Source of the DNA: Hyaloperonospora brassicae
Taxonomy: Eukaryota; Oomycota; Peronosporomycetes; Peronosporales; Peronosporaceae
Assembly: GCA_947650285.1 (NCBI GenBank)
Contig: CANTFL010000445.1
Span: 1-64,000 of the forward strand
DNA length: 64,000 bases
Reading direction: 5' to 3'
The position numbers and the translations under genes were made by a program. The notes beneath the pieces were generated by a model that made no database searches, was not told the origin of the DNA, and saw only the letters and a list, made by a program, of their open reading frames with translations. Of the stretch, positions 20,715 to 32,149 are shown piece by piece (position 1 is the stretch's first letter; every line of letters begins with the position of its first letter).

Positions 20715-22507
20715 TGTGGTGAAGTCGATCTCACAAAACTACTTTAGTGAATGTCGATCTTCCACTTGCCCAGACTTGCCGACTCACGGAGCGGGTACTC
20801 CGATCCGTGCATTGCTGTATAGCCTTGTGCTCACCTTGTGTACCCGTCGGTTGGGCTGGCTTGAGCTCTTCGTAACACCCTTGGAAGATGTCGATCTCGC
20901 TGAGAGTTTGGGGTTGAGAGTTCGCTTCCGGTGCGGAAATCTTCACATCACGAACGGGGCTTCTGCGATCTTGATCTTGAGTCGCGGCGATCTCTATCTG
21001 GAAGCGTCGCAATCTCGATCTTGAATCGCACCGATCTCGATCTGTCTTCGGGATCGGGGTCTTTTCTGTGCGGAAATCTTCGCTCAGAAAAGAATAGTCT
21101 TGCGTCGATCTTGCGTTGGTATCGGTCCGATCTGGTCTCGGGATCGGCCGATCTTGCCGGAAGTGCGCAATGTGGGTGGATCGGTTGCTTGTTTCGCCAA
21201 AATGAAACACGCCGATATGTCCAGTAGATCGCTTCGATCTTGCTCGGTCTTGTCTTGAACGCCTTGTCCAGATCTTCTGACCACTTGATCCGTCTCGCGA
21301 TCGTGTGTCCAATGTCCTTATCCTTTTCTATGTGTTGCTGCTACCCTAGCAGCTGAGTTGAGTGTGAGTACTTGATCGATCCGGGCTAGATATCCCGAGA
21401 TCGCTCTTCTCGATCTTGGCCAACAATCCAAGATCGGCCTTATGTGTCCCTGGAACACGCGTGCCTTGACCCGCCGGGGAAGCCAAATCAATCTTGCCCG
21501 GAGAAGAGGGGAGGGGAACGTGCGTCGTGAGCAGAAGATGTAGAGTTCAAGTCTGTTTATTAACCAACCAAATTAATAGCCATCCTATACTTAAGCCTAT
21601 TCCCAACCGTAGGTCACTCTCCAAACTGATATCACCTTTAAGCTTGACCGCCCTCTTGAACACGTGTCGAAATTTCGTGACCTGTACTCCAAAGATAGCG
21701 TCGATATCCCCGATATCGTACCTAGACACCAAAATGGACCAAATTCAAAATATGGTACCAAATACCCAATTGTGGTACCCAAAAGTCCAAAATAGTATCC
21801 AAATGCGGAATGTGTCCAGATCCATTTTGCGACGTCAATTCAACCGGCTTCCACTGGCTCTTTCGGTCTTAACTTTTGGGACATCACTCATGGATCTTTA
21901 ACAAGCATTTACATCATCATACAATAGTCTCCGTCATCGATATATCCATAACCAGCAGGGAACCTGACCGATCTGATGTCCAATTCGAGATCGTTGAGGA
22001 TCGACACAGTACAATCCGGCCATATACGTTCTTCCGTTCATTGTGTGTACTCCGATACCATCCTCCCAAGGTTTATTCGCTCAATGGGACCATCCACAAT
22101 TCTTACAACGATCCCACGGACTCCCACAAACATCCCCACTTCCAGATCGGGCTATACTTAACCTAAATCAGTACTCCCTTTGGGAGACCCGTAGAGAGTG
22201 TTATCGGTCTGCAGGATGTTACACCTTCGCCACAGAGTCACTTTACATCACCTGGTCCCAGATACTTGTCCCAGATCGCTCCATGGAAATCGTTCTAACT
22301 GTCGTCTTGTCCCAGATCACCCCGTCTCAGATCGTTCCCCACACATCAGTCTGACGACAGTTGGATCGGATCGCCGATCCCGTTTAGATCGCCTTCCGTC
22401 TCCTTATTGGATCGCCATATCCCATGGCCTCCTTTTCCACCAGTAAGTGGCGTCCCCAATGTGTATCCACCCATCCTCGCACAAAATTTGATAGTAACTT
22501 CACCACA
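20715..22507 (-). mobile_element. 3' LTR of E1 (1793 bp)
   Basis: TGTGGTGAAGTCGATC to ACTTCACCACA on the plus strand. It pairs with 33503-35293; a short comparison shows mostly single-base differences. The R-side subtype (about 21370-21570, with a Gln-free 'gtctgtttattaacc' stretch) differs from that of E3/E4. Confidence 0.9.
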
Positions 22508-22520
22508 ACCGCCCCCTGTA
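22508..22520 (-). promoter_or_regulatory. Polypurine tract of E1
   Basis: Minus-strand CAGGGGGCGGT lies directly before the 3' LTR start TGTGGTG. Same sequence at 10823-10835 (E4) and 7625-7636. Confidence 0.6.
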
Positions 22521-22595
22521 CTGAAGTCCATTGTACAGCAATTGACCTCAGTGCAGTCACTTATCAACTTCGCTCCAACCACTCAAGTCCATCTC

Positions 22596-25375
22596 ATGGC
22601 CTCTCCGACACGCCTCTCCACCTCTTCAATCTCGTCAGAAGGCTCCACCGTGTTTCTGTCTCCGGATCGCGACCCGTCGTCTGATCGGGACCGGATAGGT
22701 AGCTCCAACGTCCCAGATCGACATGGTCTCCAAACAATCTAGGTCCAGCCGGATCGCCACCGATCGCCCCAGGATCACCAGATCGACAGCCGACCAGACC
22801 TTCGTCTCCCAGCCCACAACTTGCCGTCTGGGTCGCCGGACCGCGGGATGTATGCTCCAATTGTTCCAGATCGACACGAGTCTCCAAGTGATTCCAGTTC
22901 GGTCGGGTCGCTCGAGATCGTTCCGGGATTGCCAGATCGTCCCCCTGAGCCGTCCTCACTTCCTACACCTCCAGCGACCCTGGGTGCGTCCAGCTCCGAC
23001 ATTCTGGCCTCTAGTGAGTCTCGTGACAGGGCCTGCTCCAACTGTGGGCGTGGCCGGCTTCGTTCCGCGAGTTTCTGCCGACGACGTTCGTCATTACTTT
23101 GGCTACGGTCTCTTGTTTGTGGGATCGAGAGGCTACCTTCTTCAGTCAAGCCGATACAATTCATGCGCTTCAGCAGTCATACCGAGATGCGGTCGCCCGG
23201 GGAGATCGCTTGCAAGACGAAGTTGATTTTCTGTATAGATCGGCCGGCCCCTTTCGTCTCCTTCGTCCAACGTCGGTATGATCTGGATGCAGGGCCGCTA
23301 CGTCGACGCAGTGCATTCTTTGAGTCGATTGTAAACGAGCTCTGCGGACACATCGCGATCAGTCGGAGGAGATTCGTCGGCTACGCGCTTTTTTACGTGC
23401 CGGTGGTGAGGACTCAAGGCAGTCTAGACCGACAGGTGAACGCTTTTCGGGCTCAAATTCTTTCGCTCTAAGCCGAACTTACTTCTCTCCGACAGCAGCG
23501 GGACCAGCTGACCACCGACCGGTCTTTCCTTCACATAGATGGCCTGCACTTGAAGGAGGAATTGGATCGGTCTCAGGCGGAGATCGCAGAGGGACTGGCT
23601 TCTCTCAGCGATCTCATACAGACAAGTGGATGGTTTGGCTCCTCTGGAGGGTTAGTTGGCACTTTCGCAGATGGAAAACGCCAACCTCCGTCATCAGCTT
23701 GCGGAACACTCTCACGGTACACGACCAGCTACAGGTGGCAGAGCACGATCGGGATCGGGCCATAGCCGAACACCGTGCTCTTCTCGACACACTGAACAGT
23801 GCTATACTCGGGTCCCGGTCGTCTGCGCTGACCGTTCGACCGACACCCAAGAGTGCTACTCCGGCCGGATCGCCACCTTTTTCCGCTACCCAGATATCAA
23901 GATCGCTTGCCCGTAGGTCCAGATCGAGATCGTCTGGCCCGCCTGTCAAGCGTCGGCGTGTTCGACCACGGTCACGATCCAGAAATTCTTTCACCTCCCG
24001 TGTGGCCTCCCGGCTATTGTCGTTGAACCCCTCGATGCCTTCAAGCAAACTTTCCAGATTGGCCCCACCTAAGCCTTCAACCAATTCTTCTTGTTCTCCG
24101 CATTCGTCTGCGGCTTCTGGAACTGAATCGAGAAGTGGGGAGCTGACCGAGTCGGACTCTAGCTCGGATGATTTGACTCGTTCTGTGTTGTTCCGCTCGA
24201 GATCGACCGCTCGTCGTCAACCTAGATCGGATGCCTGATCTTCGACTTCAAACCCCTCTCCGGCCGCTCAGGTGGCTCCCGCCTGTTCCGCAGCTACCGC
24301 ATCGGCTCAAGCACTGTCGCGGCCGCCATCTCAAGCCGCTCCGGAGCCCCGTTATCTTTCGTACCCATCCACTCCGGTCGCGGCTGTCCCCGTAGTTGAT
24401 ATTCAAGATGATGGCGACGTAGAAGATGTGGAGGTGTCGCCGACAGGGGAGACACACAGCAAGATTGACTCCGTCAGTCCACCTCCGGGGTCCACTTCGC
24501 TTTCGGATCGCCATTTTTCCGATAACGAGAACAGCATCACCCTTCCGGCGCGCCAAGTGGCTAACAGAGTCATCTCTTCCCGTGATCTCGACAATCTTCC
24601 GCCACACCAGCAACCACAGGATCGGTGGATTCCCAACTATCTGGCGCCTTCCCGACGGGTAGCTTCCGAGATCGATCCATGGTCAGTTTCGCGGATCGCG
24701 ATGGTTTGCGTGAGGACCATGACCATTGAGCTGCTGTTTCACCACTACTCTAAGCCCAGGAATTTTCTGTTCCCCTTCCACAGTCATGGGCGAGCTCCGC
24801 CGACGGGGACATGGGCCTCTGGGCTGATTCCGCGACAGCACATCCAGGATCTTTACGCTACGGCCCCCTGGGACAATATCGTGGTCCCCGTGAACCCGAA
24901 ATTGTTCACCATGACTGGGTGGTATCGAGACATGAGTCATCGTTACCTGGAGCTTGAGTCCACTCATCGGCAAGCTCTATGGGAATCCACTCACGCTTTC
25001 CCGATCTCTCCGGCCCAGCGACGATCCGAACGGTTTATGAAAACGTTCTGGCGTCAACAAAAGCAACGCCGATCTCGCTTTTGAGCGCGTTGGAAGAACT
25101 TCTTGAAGATGATGCTCAACGGCATGATCGCTGGCCACTGCGATCTCGACATCTTGCTGGATCCCTTCTTCCTCCACTATCCGCGCCCACATGAAGAACG
25201 AGTTTGGTATCCAGGGTTAGGACATTCTAACGACCCAGCTGACTTGCTAGAGGCGTTGGACATGGCCGATCAAGAGGATCCTTGGCGCAACCAGTTCCGC
25301 AACGCCTATTGGGATCACCCCGGATCGCAGATCCCTCGTCTACGGATCAAGTTCAAGCCTGCTCCATCGTCTTAG
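22596..25375 (+). pseudogene. Large antisense ORF of E1 (opposite to gag-pol)
   Basis: Starts at ATG 22596 ('MASPTRLSTSSISSEG') and can be followed to 25375 with in-frame stops at 22740, 23469, 24236 and 25082 and some frame changes near 23100-23280 and 23640-23710. Visible parts: Ser/Pro/Asp-rich start with a VPDR repeat; heptad-rich coiled-coil stretches ('LQQSYRDAVARGDRLQDEVD', 'QQRDQLTTDRSFLHID', 'LKEELDRSQAEIAEGLASL'); an Arg/Ser-rich basic centre ('RSLARRSRSRSSGPPVKRRR'); and a C-terminal part rich in Trp, Tyr and His ('TMTGWYRDMSHRYLELEST', 'LDPFFLHYPRPHEERVWYPG'). No enzymatic domain is recognised. E4 and the plus-strand relic at 6728 keep the start of it, and the older element E5 has an ORF region at the same place and strand (48560-52214). 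Confidence 0.6.
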
Positions 25376-25676
25376 TTCAAGATCGGTGTCCAAGCCCGAT
25401 CGTCTTTCATAATCGTGTAATTTATTCGATCATCGTCTCTTTTTCTGGGTACTTCATTCTTTACAACTTCCACGACCTCGATCCTTATCGCTCCACATCA
25501 TTCAGTAAGGTAATTCACGTGACTATCTCCATACTCATACACAAAAACACCATCCATCAGCCTGTGCTACCTCCCAGCACATCTTGCAACCGCATCCACC
25601 AGCATGTGCTACCGCCTAGCACATCTTTCAACCCCTCCATCCGCATATGCTACCTCCCGCATACTTGTTCGAACTG
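25376..25676. repeat. Convergent spacer of E1 with an array of hairpins
   Basis: Lies between the ends of the antisense ORF and the chromodomain. Contains three inverted repeats with nearly constant loops: TGTGCT/AGCACA at 25563-25581, TGTGCTA/TAGCACA at 25605-25623 and TATGC/GCATA at 25646-25663, set in repeats of about 40 bp ('catccaccagcatgtgctacc'). Related hairpins with changed but still paired stems occur in E3 (152-170). Confidence 0.65.
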
Positions 25677-26300
25677 TTAAGGTGCGTCCGACTTGCCTTC
25701 GTGAGAGTGCATCGCTTCGAAACGGTTTCGACTCACTCGGTTCCGCTCAAACTCATGCAAGATCGCCCCACAACTCAGATCGACCTCATCCACCCAACTT
25801 AAATCGGGATGTCCCTTCCACTTCACCAGAACCTGTCGGTGTACTCGCCCATGACGGGTTTTCCTACCAGATCGCACGTCCAATATTTCCTCTACTTCGT
25901 ATTACCCCTCTTCAAGATCGCCCTCCCAACTTTCTTTTGGCAGCAAAGCTTCATCAAAGTCCAAACGATCTGCTTCGTCTATCGTAAGCTGATCCTTCGG
26001 CCGTTCAGGGAACGTTTTTACCTTCTTCAGCTTCGATAAATGTACAATCGGAAATAGCCGATACGGAGTTCCAGCGATCTCCAATTTCACAGCGTGATCC
26101 CCACATATGTCCGCAACTCGGAACGGCCCATGCCACATATGCGCTAGCTTCTTCGCATATCCCTCTTTAACTCGGTCCAGGTATAGCCAAACTTGCGTTC
26201 CCACTTCGATCTCGTATTGTTCCAATTCTTCATTATGTCGATCTGCCCTCTCTTGGATCGCAGCTCGTAGTTGATCGTTCACTGCGGATCGAGCTCGCTG
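25677..26300 (-). pseudogene. Integrase C-terminus and chromodomain (E1)
   Basis: Integrase C-terminal region 26282-25902 ('QVWLYLDRVKEGYAKKLAHM', 'PYRLFPIVHLSKLKKV', 'RLDFDEALLPKESWEGDLEE') followed, after a frame change near 25890, by a chromodomain at 25883-25677 ('RQVLVKWKGHPDLSWVDEVD'). The conserved VKWKG and W positions of chromodomains are present. In Ty3/Gypsy chromoviruses this domain directs integration to chromatin carrying particular histone marks. Confidence 0.75.
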
Positions 26301-26303
26301 ATA

Positions 26304-27930
26304 TTATCTTTGAATACTATATCTCCACCGCTTTGGATCGCGATCTCTCGTCCTCGTGTTCTCTAATGATAACGTATCTTCCAACGTCGATCGCGGATCC
26401 CACCCATGAATCAGATAGAATGGGGTATCCCCGCGGATCCGATCTTGTGAGGTGTTAATTGCAAATGTGAGTCGCTCAGCATACTCATCCCAGTCTCGTT
26501 GGTCCACTTCAGCCACGTACATCTTGAGCGAATGCGTCAAGGTTTGCACCATTTGTTCGGCTGTTCCATTTTCTTGGGGCCTGTAGGCCATAGTAGCACG
26601 CTGTTTCTGACCTACGATCCGACTGAGGGCTCGGAAAAAATCGGACATAAATCCTGGTTCTCGATCGTGCCTGATAGCCTCGCTAGCTCCGAAGCGCCGA
26701 AACACACATTCTTCGTACTTCTCCGCTATTGTTTGTGCTGCCCGTGAGGAGCTAGCCTTTGCAATCACATATCCCGAGAAAAGGTCCACCCAAATGAGCA
26801 GTTCGGTATTCCCCTTGATAGACTTGGGCAACGACGGTATATGATCCATTGCGATAATCTGGAATGGGTAGGTTGCGTGTAGGTTGCCCGGGGATCTCCC
26901 ATGAATGGTCGGGCTTCCTTTTCCGGTCTCACAGTCCGTACATTCGCCCACATATCGTTGCACACTCCGATACAGTCCTGTCCAATGAGACCGCGATCTG
27001 ATCCTCTGATGGGTTCGGCCGATACCCTGGTGGCCTCCTTCTAGACTCGTATTACAGTGATGCAAAAAATCCTGTTGCAACGTCTCAGGGATCACCAACC
27101 GCATCAGACCATCGCGATTTTCTGACTTTCTTTTCGCCGTGGGGCAGAAAAATAGCAGATCGCTCTCATCGATCTCGTATTCTGGCGCCAGTTTTGCGCA
27201 CATCTTCACCTCTCCCGCGTCCAAGTTTGATACATCGCCACTTAGATACTTCTTGAGATTAATAATCCAACGCTCTTCATCTTGAGCTTGGACAATCCGT
27301 TGAACCCTAATTCTCTGTACTATCTCCTCCTGTATCACTTCAGGTTCATGACGTATCCTTTCGGCTGATCTCGTGATCGCAGTTATCCGAGCTAGCTGAC
27401 CATCTTGCTTGGGCTTCAACAATTCGTCGAGACGGTTCAGTGTCATCAGATCTTGCCGATCTTCTTCAGCTACAATTGTTCTTCCTTTTTCGTTCTGCAA
27501 CGCTCTGCTGGCTAGTCGATCTGCGCTCTGATTCCACTCTCGCTTCATATGTAGAAACTCGTGACTAGGCCATGATCGCAGCTTCTCCAACGCTTTTTGC
27601 CTCAGAAGCTCAAGGCCCGGGGCCTTGCAGTCGATCTCACCGCTCATCTGTCGAATCACCAGATTGGAATCTCCACACAGAATTACTCGCCCCCTATCCA
27701 GATCGGCGAGTAACTCAAAGCACAGTAGCAAGCCATTATACTCAGCTTCATTCACAGTCAGATCGTGAGCATATCTAGATTCTGCTGCCACGATCGTCTA
27801 CTCGGGTAACTTCCATATCACAGCACTGTACGACCCTCCTTTCCTTTTGATCCTTGCCGATCCATCGAAGCTGGCCACCGGCAACTCCTCGTCCGTTTCC
27901 ACTGTTGGAGGAGGCATCGATACTCTTGAG
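26304..27930 (-). pseudogene. Second RNase H and integrase (E1)
   Basis: The frame contains an RNase HI fold: 'SFDGSARIKRKGGSYSAVIW' (first Asp, about 27866), 'TVNEAEYNGLLLCFELL' (Glu), 'RVILCGDSNLVIRQMSGE' (second Asp). A TAG at about 27797 stands where Trp is expected. Downstream come the integrase zinc-binding region ('HHCNTSLEGGHQGIGRTHQR', 'CTDCETGKG'), and the catalytic triad in 'IIAMDHIPSLPK', 'AIRHDREPGFMSDFF' and 'YRPQENGTAEQMVQTL'. The region continues 'RDWDEYAERLTFAINTSQDR' and 'TPFYLIHGWDPRSTLE'. From 27791 to 26304 there are 495 open codons. A second RNase H between the RT-linked one and integrase is known from some oomycete elements and plant Tat elements. Confidence 0.85.
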
Positions 27931-29070
27931 TCGGCAGTCTTTTCGTGGAGAGATCGCGATCAACATCTCTTCTATTTCGTCTCTTGGGGTGATACTCGCT
28001 GCCAACATACCCAGGATTTCTTCCTCTCCTCGCTCACACTTCTTCACCTCCATAGTCCAGTTTGACAACAAAGCAGCCCACCGTCCTAATCTCCCGTTGA
28101 GTCCTCGAGATTGTATCAACCACGCTAACGTAGAATGTCGGGTAAGCACAGTGATCTCCCGCGAGGAAAGCGTAGTATAGCACACATCCAAGACACGAAG
28201 TAGCGCCAGCACTTCTTTTTCCACCGTCCCGTAGTTAAGCTCATTGGGCTTCAACGTGCGGCTTGTAAACATCACCGGATGGTACACGCCATCGTACTCC
28301 TGTACCAGGGCCGCTGAAACAGCCCACTTGCTAGCGTAGACCACGATCACGGGAGGGCGATCGGGGTCGAAGTGTTTGAGCATGGGAGCTGTAGCTATCT
28401 TAGCCTTTAGCATAGTGAAAGCAACCTTGGCTTCCTTCCATCGACTCTCGGTCGACCACTCGTCACCTGCTACGAGCTGAGATCGGCCGATCTCGAAGAA
28501 ATCCGATTCTCTTAACTCATACAATACCGCGTCATACACCGCGAAATCCTCAATGAAGCGACGGTAGTAGTTCAAGCTCCCGAGAAACGATTGCATAGCT
28601 CGTAGAGTGTTAGGGAACGGGATGTTGATCAACGACTCCAAGTTCTTGGGCTGGGCCTCCAGACCATCCATTGACACTCGATGTCCCAAATAATCGACTT
28701 TACGGCACCCGCAAAAACTCTTTGTGAGACTGAAAGACAAATTCCACTTATCAAATGCTTCCAGAAATCGCTCTACTTTTGCGTACAGAGATTCCCATGA
28801 AGTGGCTGGTATGAGGATGTCGTCAATGTAAGAACGGCGTCCTAGTATAGAGGGTCGTCGATCTGTCTCAGGTTCGCCGTCCTTGAACACGTCGATCGAT
28901 CGGCCATCTGAGGTGGATCTCTGGCCGATCTTGAGGTATCCATACAGCGCATTGTCGACCAGACGTTGATAGATCTGGGGCGCATTCTTAAGCCCAAAGG
29001 GCAATCGCAGCCACTCAAACAGGCCAAACGGCGTGACAAACGCTGAGATCAGTTTCGCGCGCTCCGTCAT
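27775..29070 (-). pseudogene. RT C-terminal half and RT-linked RNase H (E1)
   Basis: 431 open codons. RT motifs: 'FVTPFGLFEWLRLPFGLKNA', 'RSYIDDILIPATSW' (the YxDD box, here YIDD), 'FCGCRKVDYLGHRVSMDGLE', 'RAMQSFLGSLNYYRRFIEDF'. RNase H follows: 'VIVVYASKWAVSAALVQEYD', 'YGTVEKEVLALLRVLD', 'VLTRHSTLAWLI'. The first catalytic Asp (usually TDAS) is Tyr and the third (usually TDHxxL) is Arg, while Glu is kept, so this RNase H should be inactive. The second RNase H downstream has all three residues. The 3' end of the frame overlaps the next one after a frameshift near 27920. Confidence 0.85.
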
Positions 29071-29108
29071 TTACAATACCCAAGATCCAATGGCCATATC
29101 AACGAGCA

Positions 29109-30459
29109 CTACCATAGAGCTTTATCCAGATCTTCCGGCAGATCGCTGATCTGCGGCATGGAATAAACTATCAGGCGCGTCAGCTGATTCACTCTTCGAT
29201 AATCAATGCAAAGGCGCATGTCCACTCCGTTCTTCTTGATAATCACCACTATCGGAGACGCCCAAGGTGACGTAGATGGCTGGACGATCTTGGCTTCTAA
29301 TAGTCCTTTGATGAGATCGGACAGCTTCTCCCGATATTTGGGTGCGACCGGACGTACTCTTTGCGCAATCGGTGCTGCCCCACCGACATCAATATCACAG
29401 ATCGCGCCTCGTGCCACTGGTGGTAGAGCATTACCTTTACCCATGAGGAGGTGACGGCTCTTCCAGATCAGCGATCTGAGTCTTTGTTGATCTGGGGTGA
29501 GAGGAACATCAGGATCGCCGATCTGAATGTCGTCAATTATCACTTCTTCTGTAGCATTGCGACATTTCTGGTAGTACTGCCAGGTGCTGCTCGATATATT
29601 TATCAAACCAATCTCCGCTCTCGTGGTAGTAAACTGGTGTTCTCGCGATCTCGGCATCTTCAGTCTTTAACATTGCTTCTTCCTTAGGCTCCGTCGTCTC
29701 TCCCGGATGGTCCAATTCCAGCAGTTTATCAGTTGGTTCGGCCTTCGATAGAGACGATCTGTCACGTAACCAGTCTGGATCGGTATCGCGATCTCCCTTC
29801 GTAGCATTTTGGGCTCCGATTTCTCGATCGCTATCCACTCGCGATAGTTCGGCTCCGTTGACCATTACTTCCCTCGCAACCACAACATCTGTCTTTTGCG
29901 ATTCGCCATCGCCAGCTTGCTGCGTTATCATGGAGATCGCTGGAGGTATGTCCTTTGACGCATCGGAATGACGTTTCATGATGCATTTGGGAGTGGCATA
30001 CGTAGGGCGATCTACCAGTGGTCCGATCTGTTCTTTTGGGAGTTCCTTCACTCGATCCGTTGTCGCCTCATACGCCAGAGTTTGTCACTCCTTGTACTTC
30101 CCCGATCCGACCGTCACGAAACCTTGAGCTCGTGGTACCATATCGCCTTCGGTCCACAAGCCTAATATAGTGTGGGTGGGCAGTATGATCTCATGGTCGC
30201 TAATGTTGGTCATCTGCAGGTACTTTGTCTTACCCAACCCCGAGACCACAGTGGGAACCCAATCTGGTCCTCTAGCGATCCACAACTTCATCTTAGCCCC
30301 TCCGATCCCGATGTTCACTTCCCTTGACTCTCCGACCGGGATCACCACATGTTGGTCCTTCGCCGTTAATGTTGTATCTTCGATCCGTACGCGGGGTGAC
30401 GTCCTGCGAGATGAATACGGATTTCTTCCGGTAGACATAGCGCGCCATCGGCTAGATCG
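29109..30459 (-). pseudogene. Post-protease domain and RT N-terminal half (E1)
   Basis: 'QHVVIPVGESREVNIGIGGA', 'KLWIARGPDWVPTVVSGLGK' and 'YLQMTNISDHEIILPTHTIL' form the domain that follows the protease. A TGA at 30085 replaces the Trp codon kept in E2 (38404-38406). A charged linker follows, then RT: 'KYREKLSDLIKGLLEAKIVQ', 'PWASPIVVIIKKNGVDMRLC', 'IDYRRVNQLTRLIVYSMPQI'. The frame ends TGG TAG at 29109. The next RT block carrying LVDMA (first catalytic Asp) is in the -1 frame and ends TTG TAA before MTERAK. E2 has exactly the same two defects. Confidence 0.75.
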
Positions 30460-31130
30460 AGCCGCACTCCGGCAGGCACCATAAAGTCCATACCCAGAAT
30501 CGCTTCTTGCCCTGCCAGATCGCCTACCCACACATTGAAATAGTATCTCAGCGATCCCGCGAGGGTTATTTTGATGTTGGTACGTCCTATCGTCATGTAC
30601 GGAGTTTATCCGATCCCGATACATTCTTGTCGTTGACTTTCGTCAATGTGACAACCGACCTCACGAGCAAAGGTGGTGTCAATGATCCACACTTCAGCAC
30701 CAGAATCAAATAGCAGAGTGGCTTTTGCGTTGTAAATCTTGCAAACAGCTTTCGCTTGTTTGAACCACTTCCCGGGCGAGTAGTGCTTCCAGTATCCGCG
30801 AGATTCACAGTAAGAGAGCTCGATCTCCATAGTTGGTTCAGATCGCGAGTACTCATCGATCCGATTCAAATAGGACACGGAAGCGACACGTTTTGACTTC
30901 GAACGAGGTATATTTGTTTCCATATCTGTATCCTGCTTACTCTCGCGACCCGTCTTCTTTTTTTCCACGTATGCAATTATGCAGAGCCCAGAACGCTCGG
31001 CTCGTACCAGATTCAAACCTGGCGAGCGTCCTAGTTTAACATCTTCTCGGCCTTCTCTGGCAGCATCCCCGCATGCTTGTTCGGGACGTACCACTGGCGG
31101 ATCATATTGTAGAAATCCTCCATGGGACAC
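30366..31130 (-). pseudogene. Aspartic protease (E1)
   Basis: In the -1 frame relative to gag, overlapping it by about 100 bases. Contains 'TLLFDSGAEVWIIDTTFARE' with the DSG active site and 'DLAGQEAILGMDFMVPAGVR', the second conserved region. A single in-frame TAA at 30606 lies between them, and the frame closes at 30366, after which the post-protease domain continues in another frame. E2 shares both changes. Confidence 0.75.
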
Positions 31131-32149
31131 TTCCCCGGTTCATGCATCTCACCGCAGGCGCGACACACGAAGAAGCAATTGCCGGAGGGATGTCCTTTAC
31201 GCCCACACTTCTGGCAAGTGAGCCGTTTCCAACAACGGAGATCTCCATGCTTGGTCAATCCGCACAGTGTACACGACTTCGATGGCAGATTGCGATCTTG
31301 ATAGTCTCGACGATTGTTCGGGTCGACCGATCTCGCGTTTGTTGAAGTCTCGCAAGATGGCGAACGTCGATCCGCAGTAGCAGCCACATGGATCGATCTT
31401 AATCGATCTTTCGAATCCGATCCGTAAGGGTCCGACCCTGACTTGCTGCTGACGTCCTCGGTACGGACCATCCTCACCGCTCGTGCAGGTTTAGACAGCG
31501 CTGGACCCTGAGTTTCCTTCTGTCTGAACTTGGACGATCCCATCATCACTTTCCCTTGACGCGATCTCCCTTGTTGATATCCGTGCAGTGTATTTTGCAT
31601 AGACTCTGCATCTTCTACATTCAGCAGTAACAATTGATTGGACAGATCGGGGTCATCCGAGGTGTCAATGAAATGGTTGACATGTTCCTTGCACGCAGCT
31701 GCCATTCCATTCAGCACCGGTATCTTCGCCTGCATTCCCATCACATTAAGCCGATATAGGTACTGCAAAGGATCTTCTTCCGATCGTTTCTTTGCGTGGT
31801 AATACTGTCGGCTCGCGGACATCCCGTGTCCCGCATATTCCACAAGAAAGCTGTTCATCAACTATTTCCAATTGAATCTCGTCGGTCTACTCAGCTGTCG
31901 GTACCAGTAACGGTCTGGGCCCACCATGAGATCACCGAAAACCAGACATATCTCTTCGTCCGGTGCTTGGTCCCGGACGAACGCTGACTTCAATTTACCG
32001 ATCCAGGTTCGTGCTTTGTCTACTTCTTGATCCTTCCCTGAGAATTCTTTCAGTTCAGAAATCGATGAGATTCTGATCCTCTGCGTGATGCTTCCCCCTC
32101 CGGTAGTCACACCGGTCGCGGCTACGTGAGGGCGTCGTGGTTCGGGCAT
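31031..32149 (-). pseudogene. Gag capsid and zinc-knuckle region (E1)
   Basis: From 32149: 'RISSISELKEFSGKDQEVDK', 'WIGKLKSAFVRDQAPDEEIC', 'FGDLMVGPDRYWYRQLSRPT', a Retrotrans_gag-type capsid. An in-frame TAG at 31862 separates it from 'NSFLVEYAGHGMSASRQYYH' and the rest. The C-terminus has cysteine clusters 'CTLCGLTKHGDLRCWKRL', 'CQKCGRKGHPSGNCFFVC' (CCHC knuckle) and 'CRACGEMHEPGKC', and ends 'EKAEKMLN' at the frameshift heptamer. The CCHC knuckle should bind the element RNA. Confidence 0.75.
31034..31040 (-). promoter_or_regulatory. Candidate -1 frameshift heptamer GTTAAAC (E1)
   Basis: On the minus strand G TTA AAC directly precedes the gag stop TAG (31031-31033) in the gag frame. The -1 frame reads on into the protease (VKLGRSPG). 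The downstream stem described at 37460-37500 of E2 is also present here. Confidence 0.6.

Noticed and set aside
29109..29120. Second programmed frameshift at the RT break
   Set aside because: No slippery heptamer before the TAG, and the other frame is also closed by TAA shortly after, so mutation is the simpler reading.
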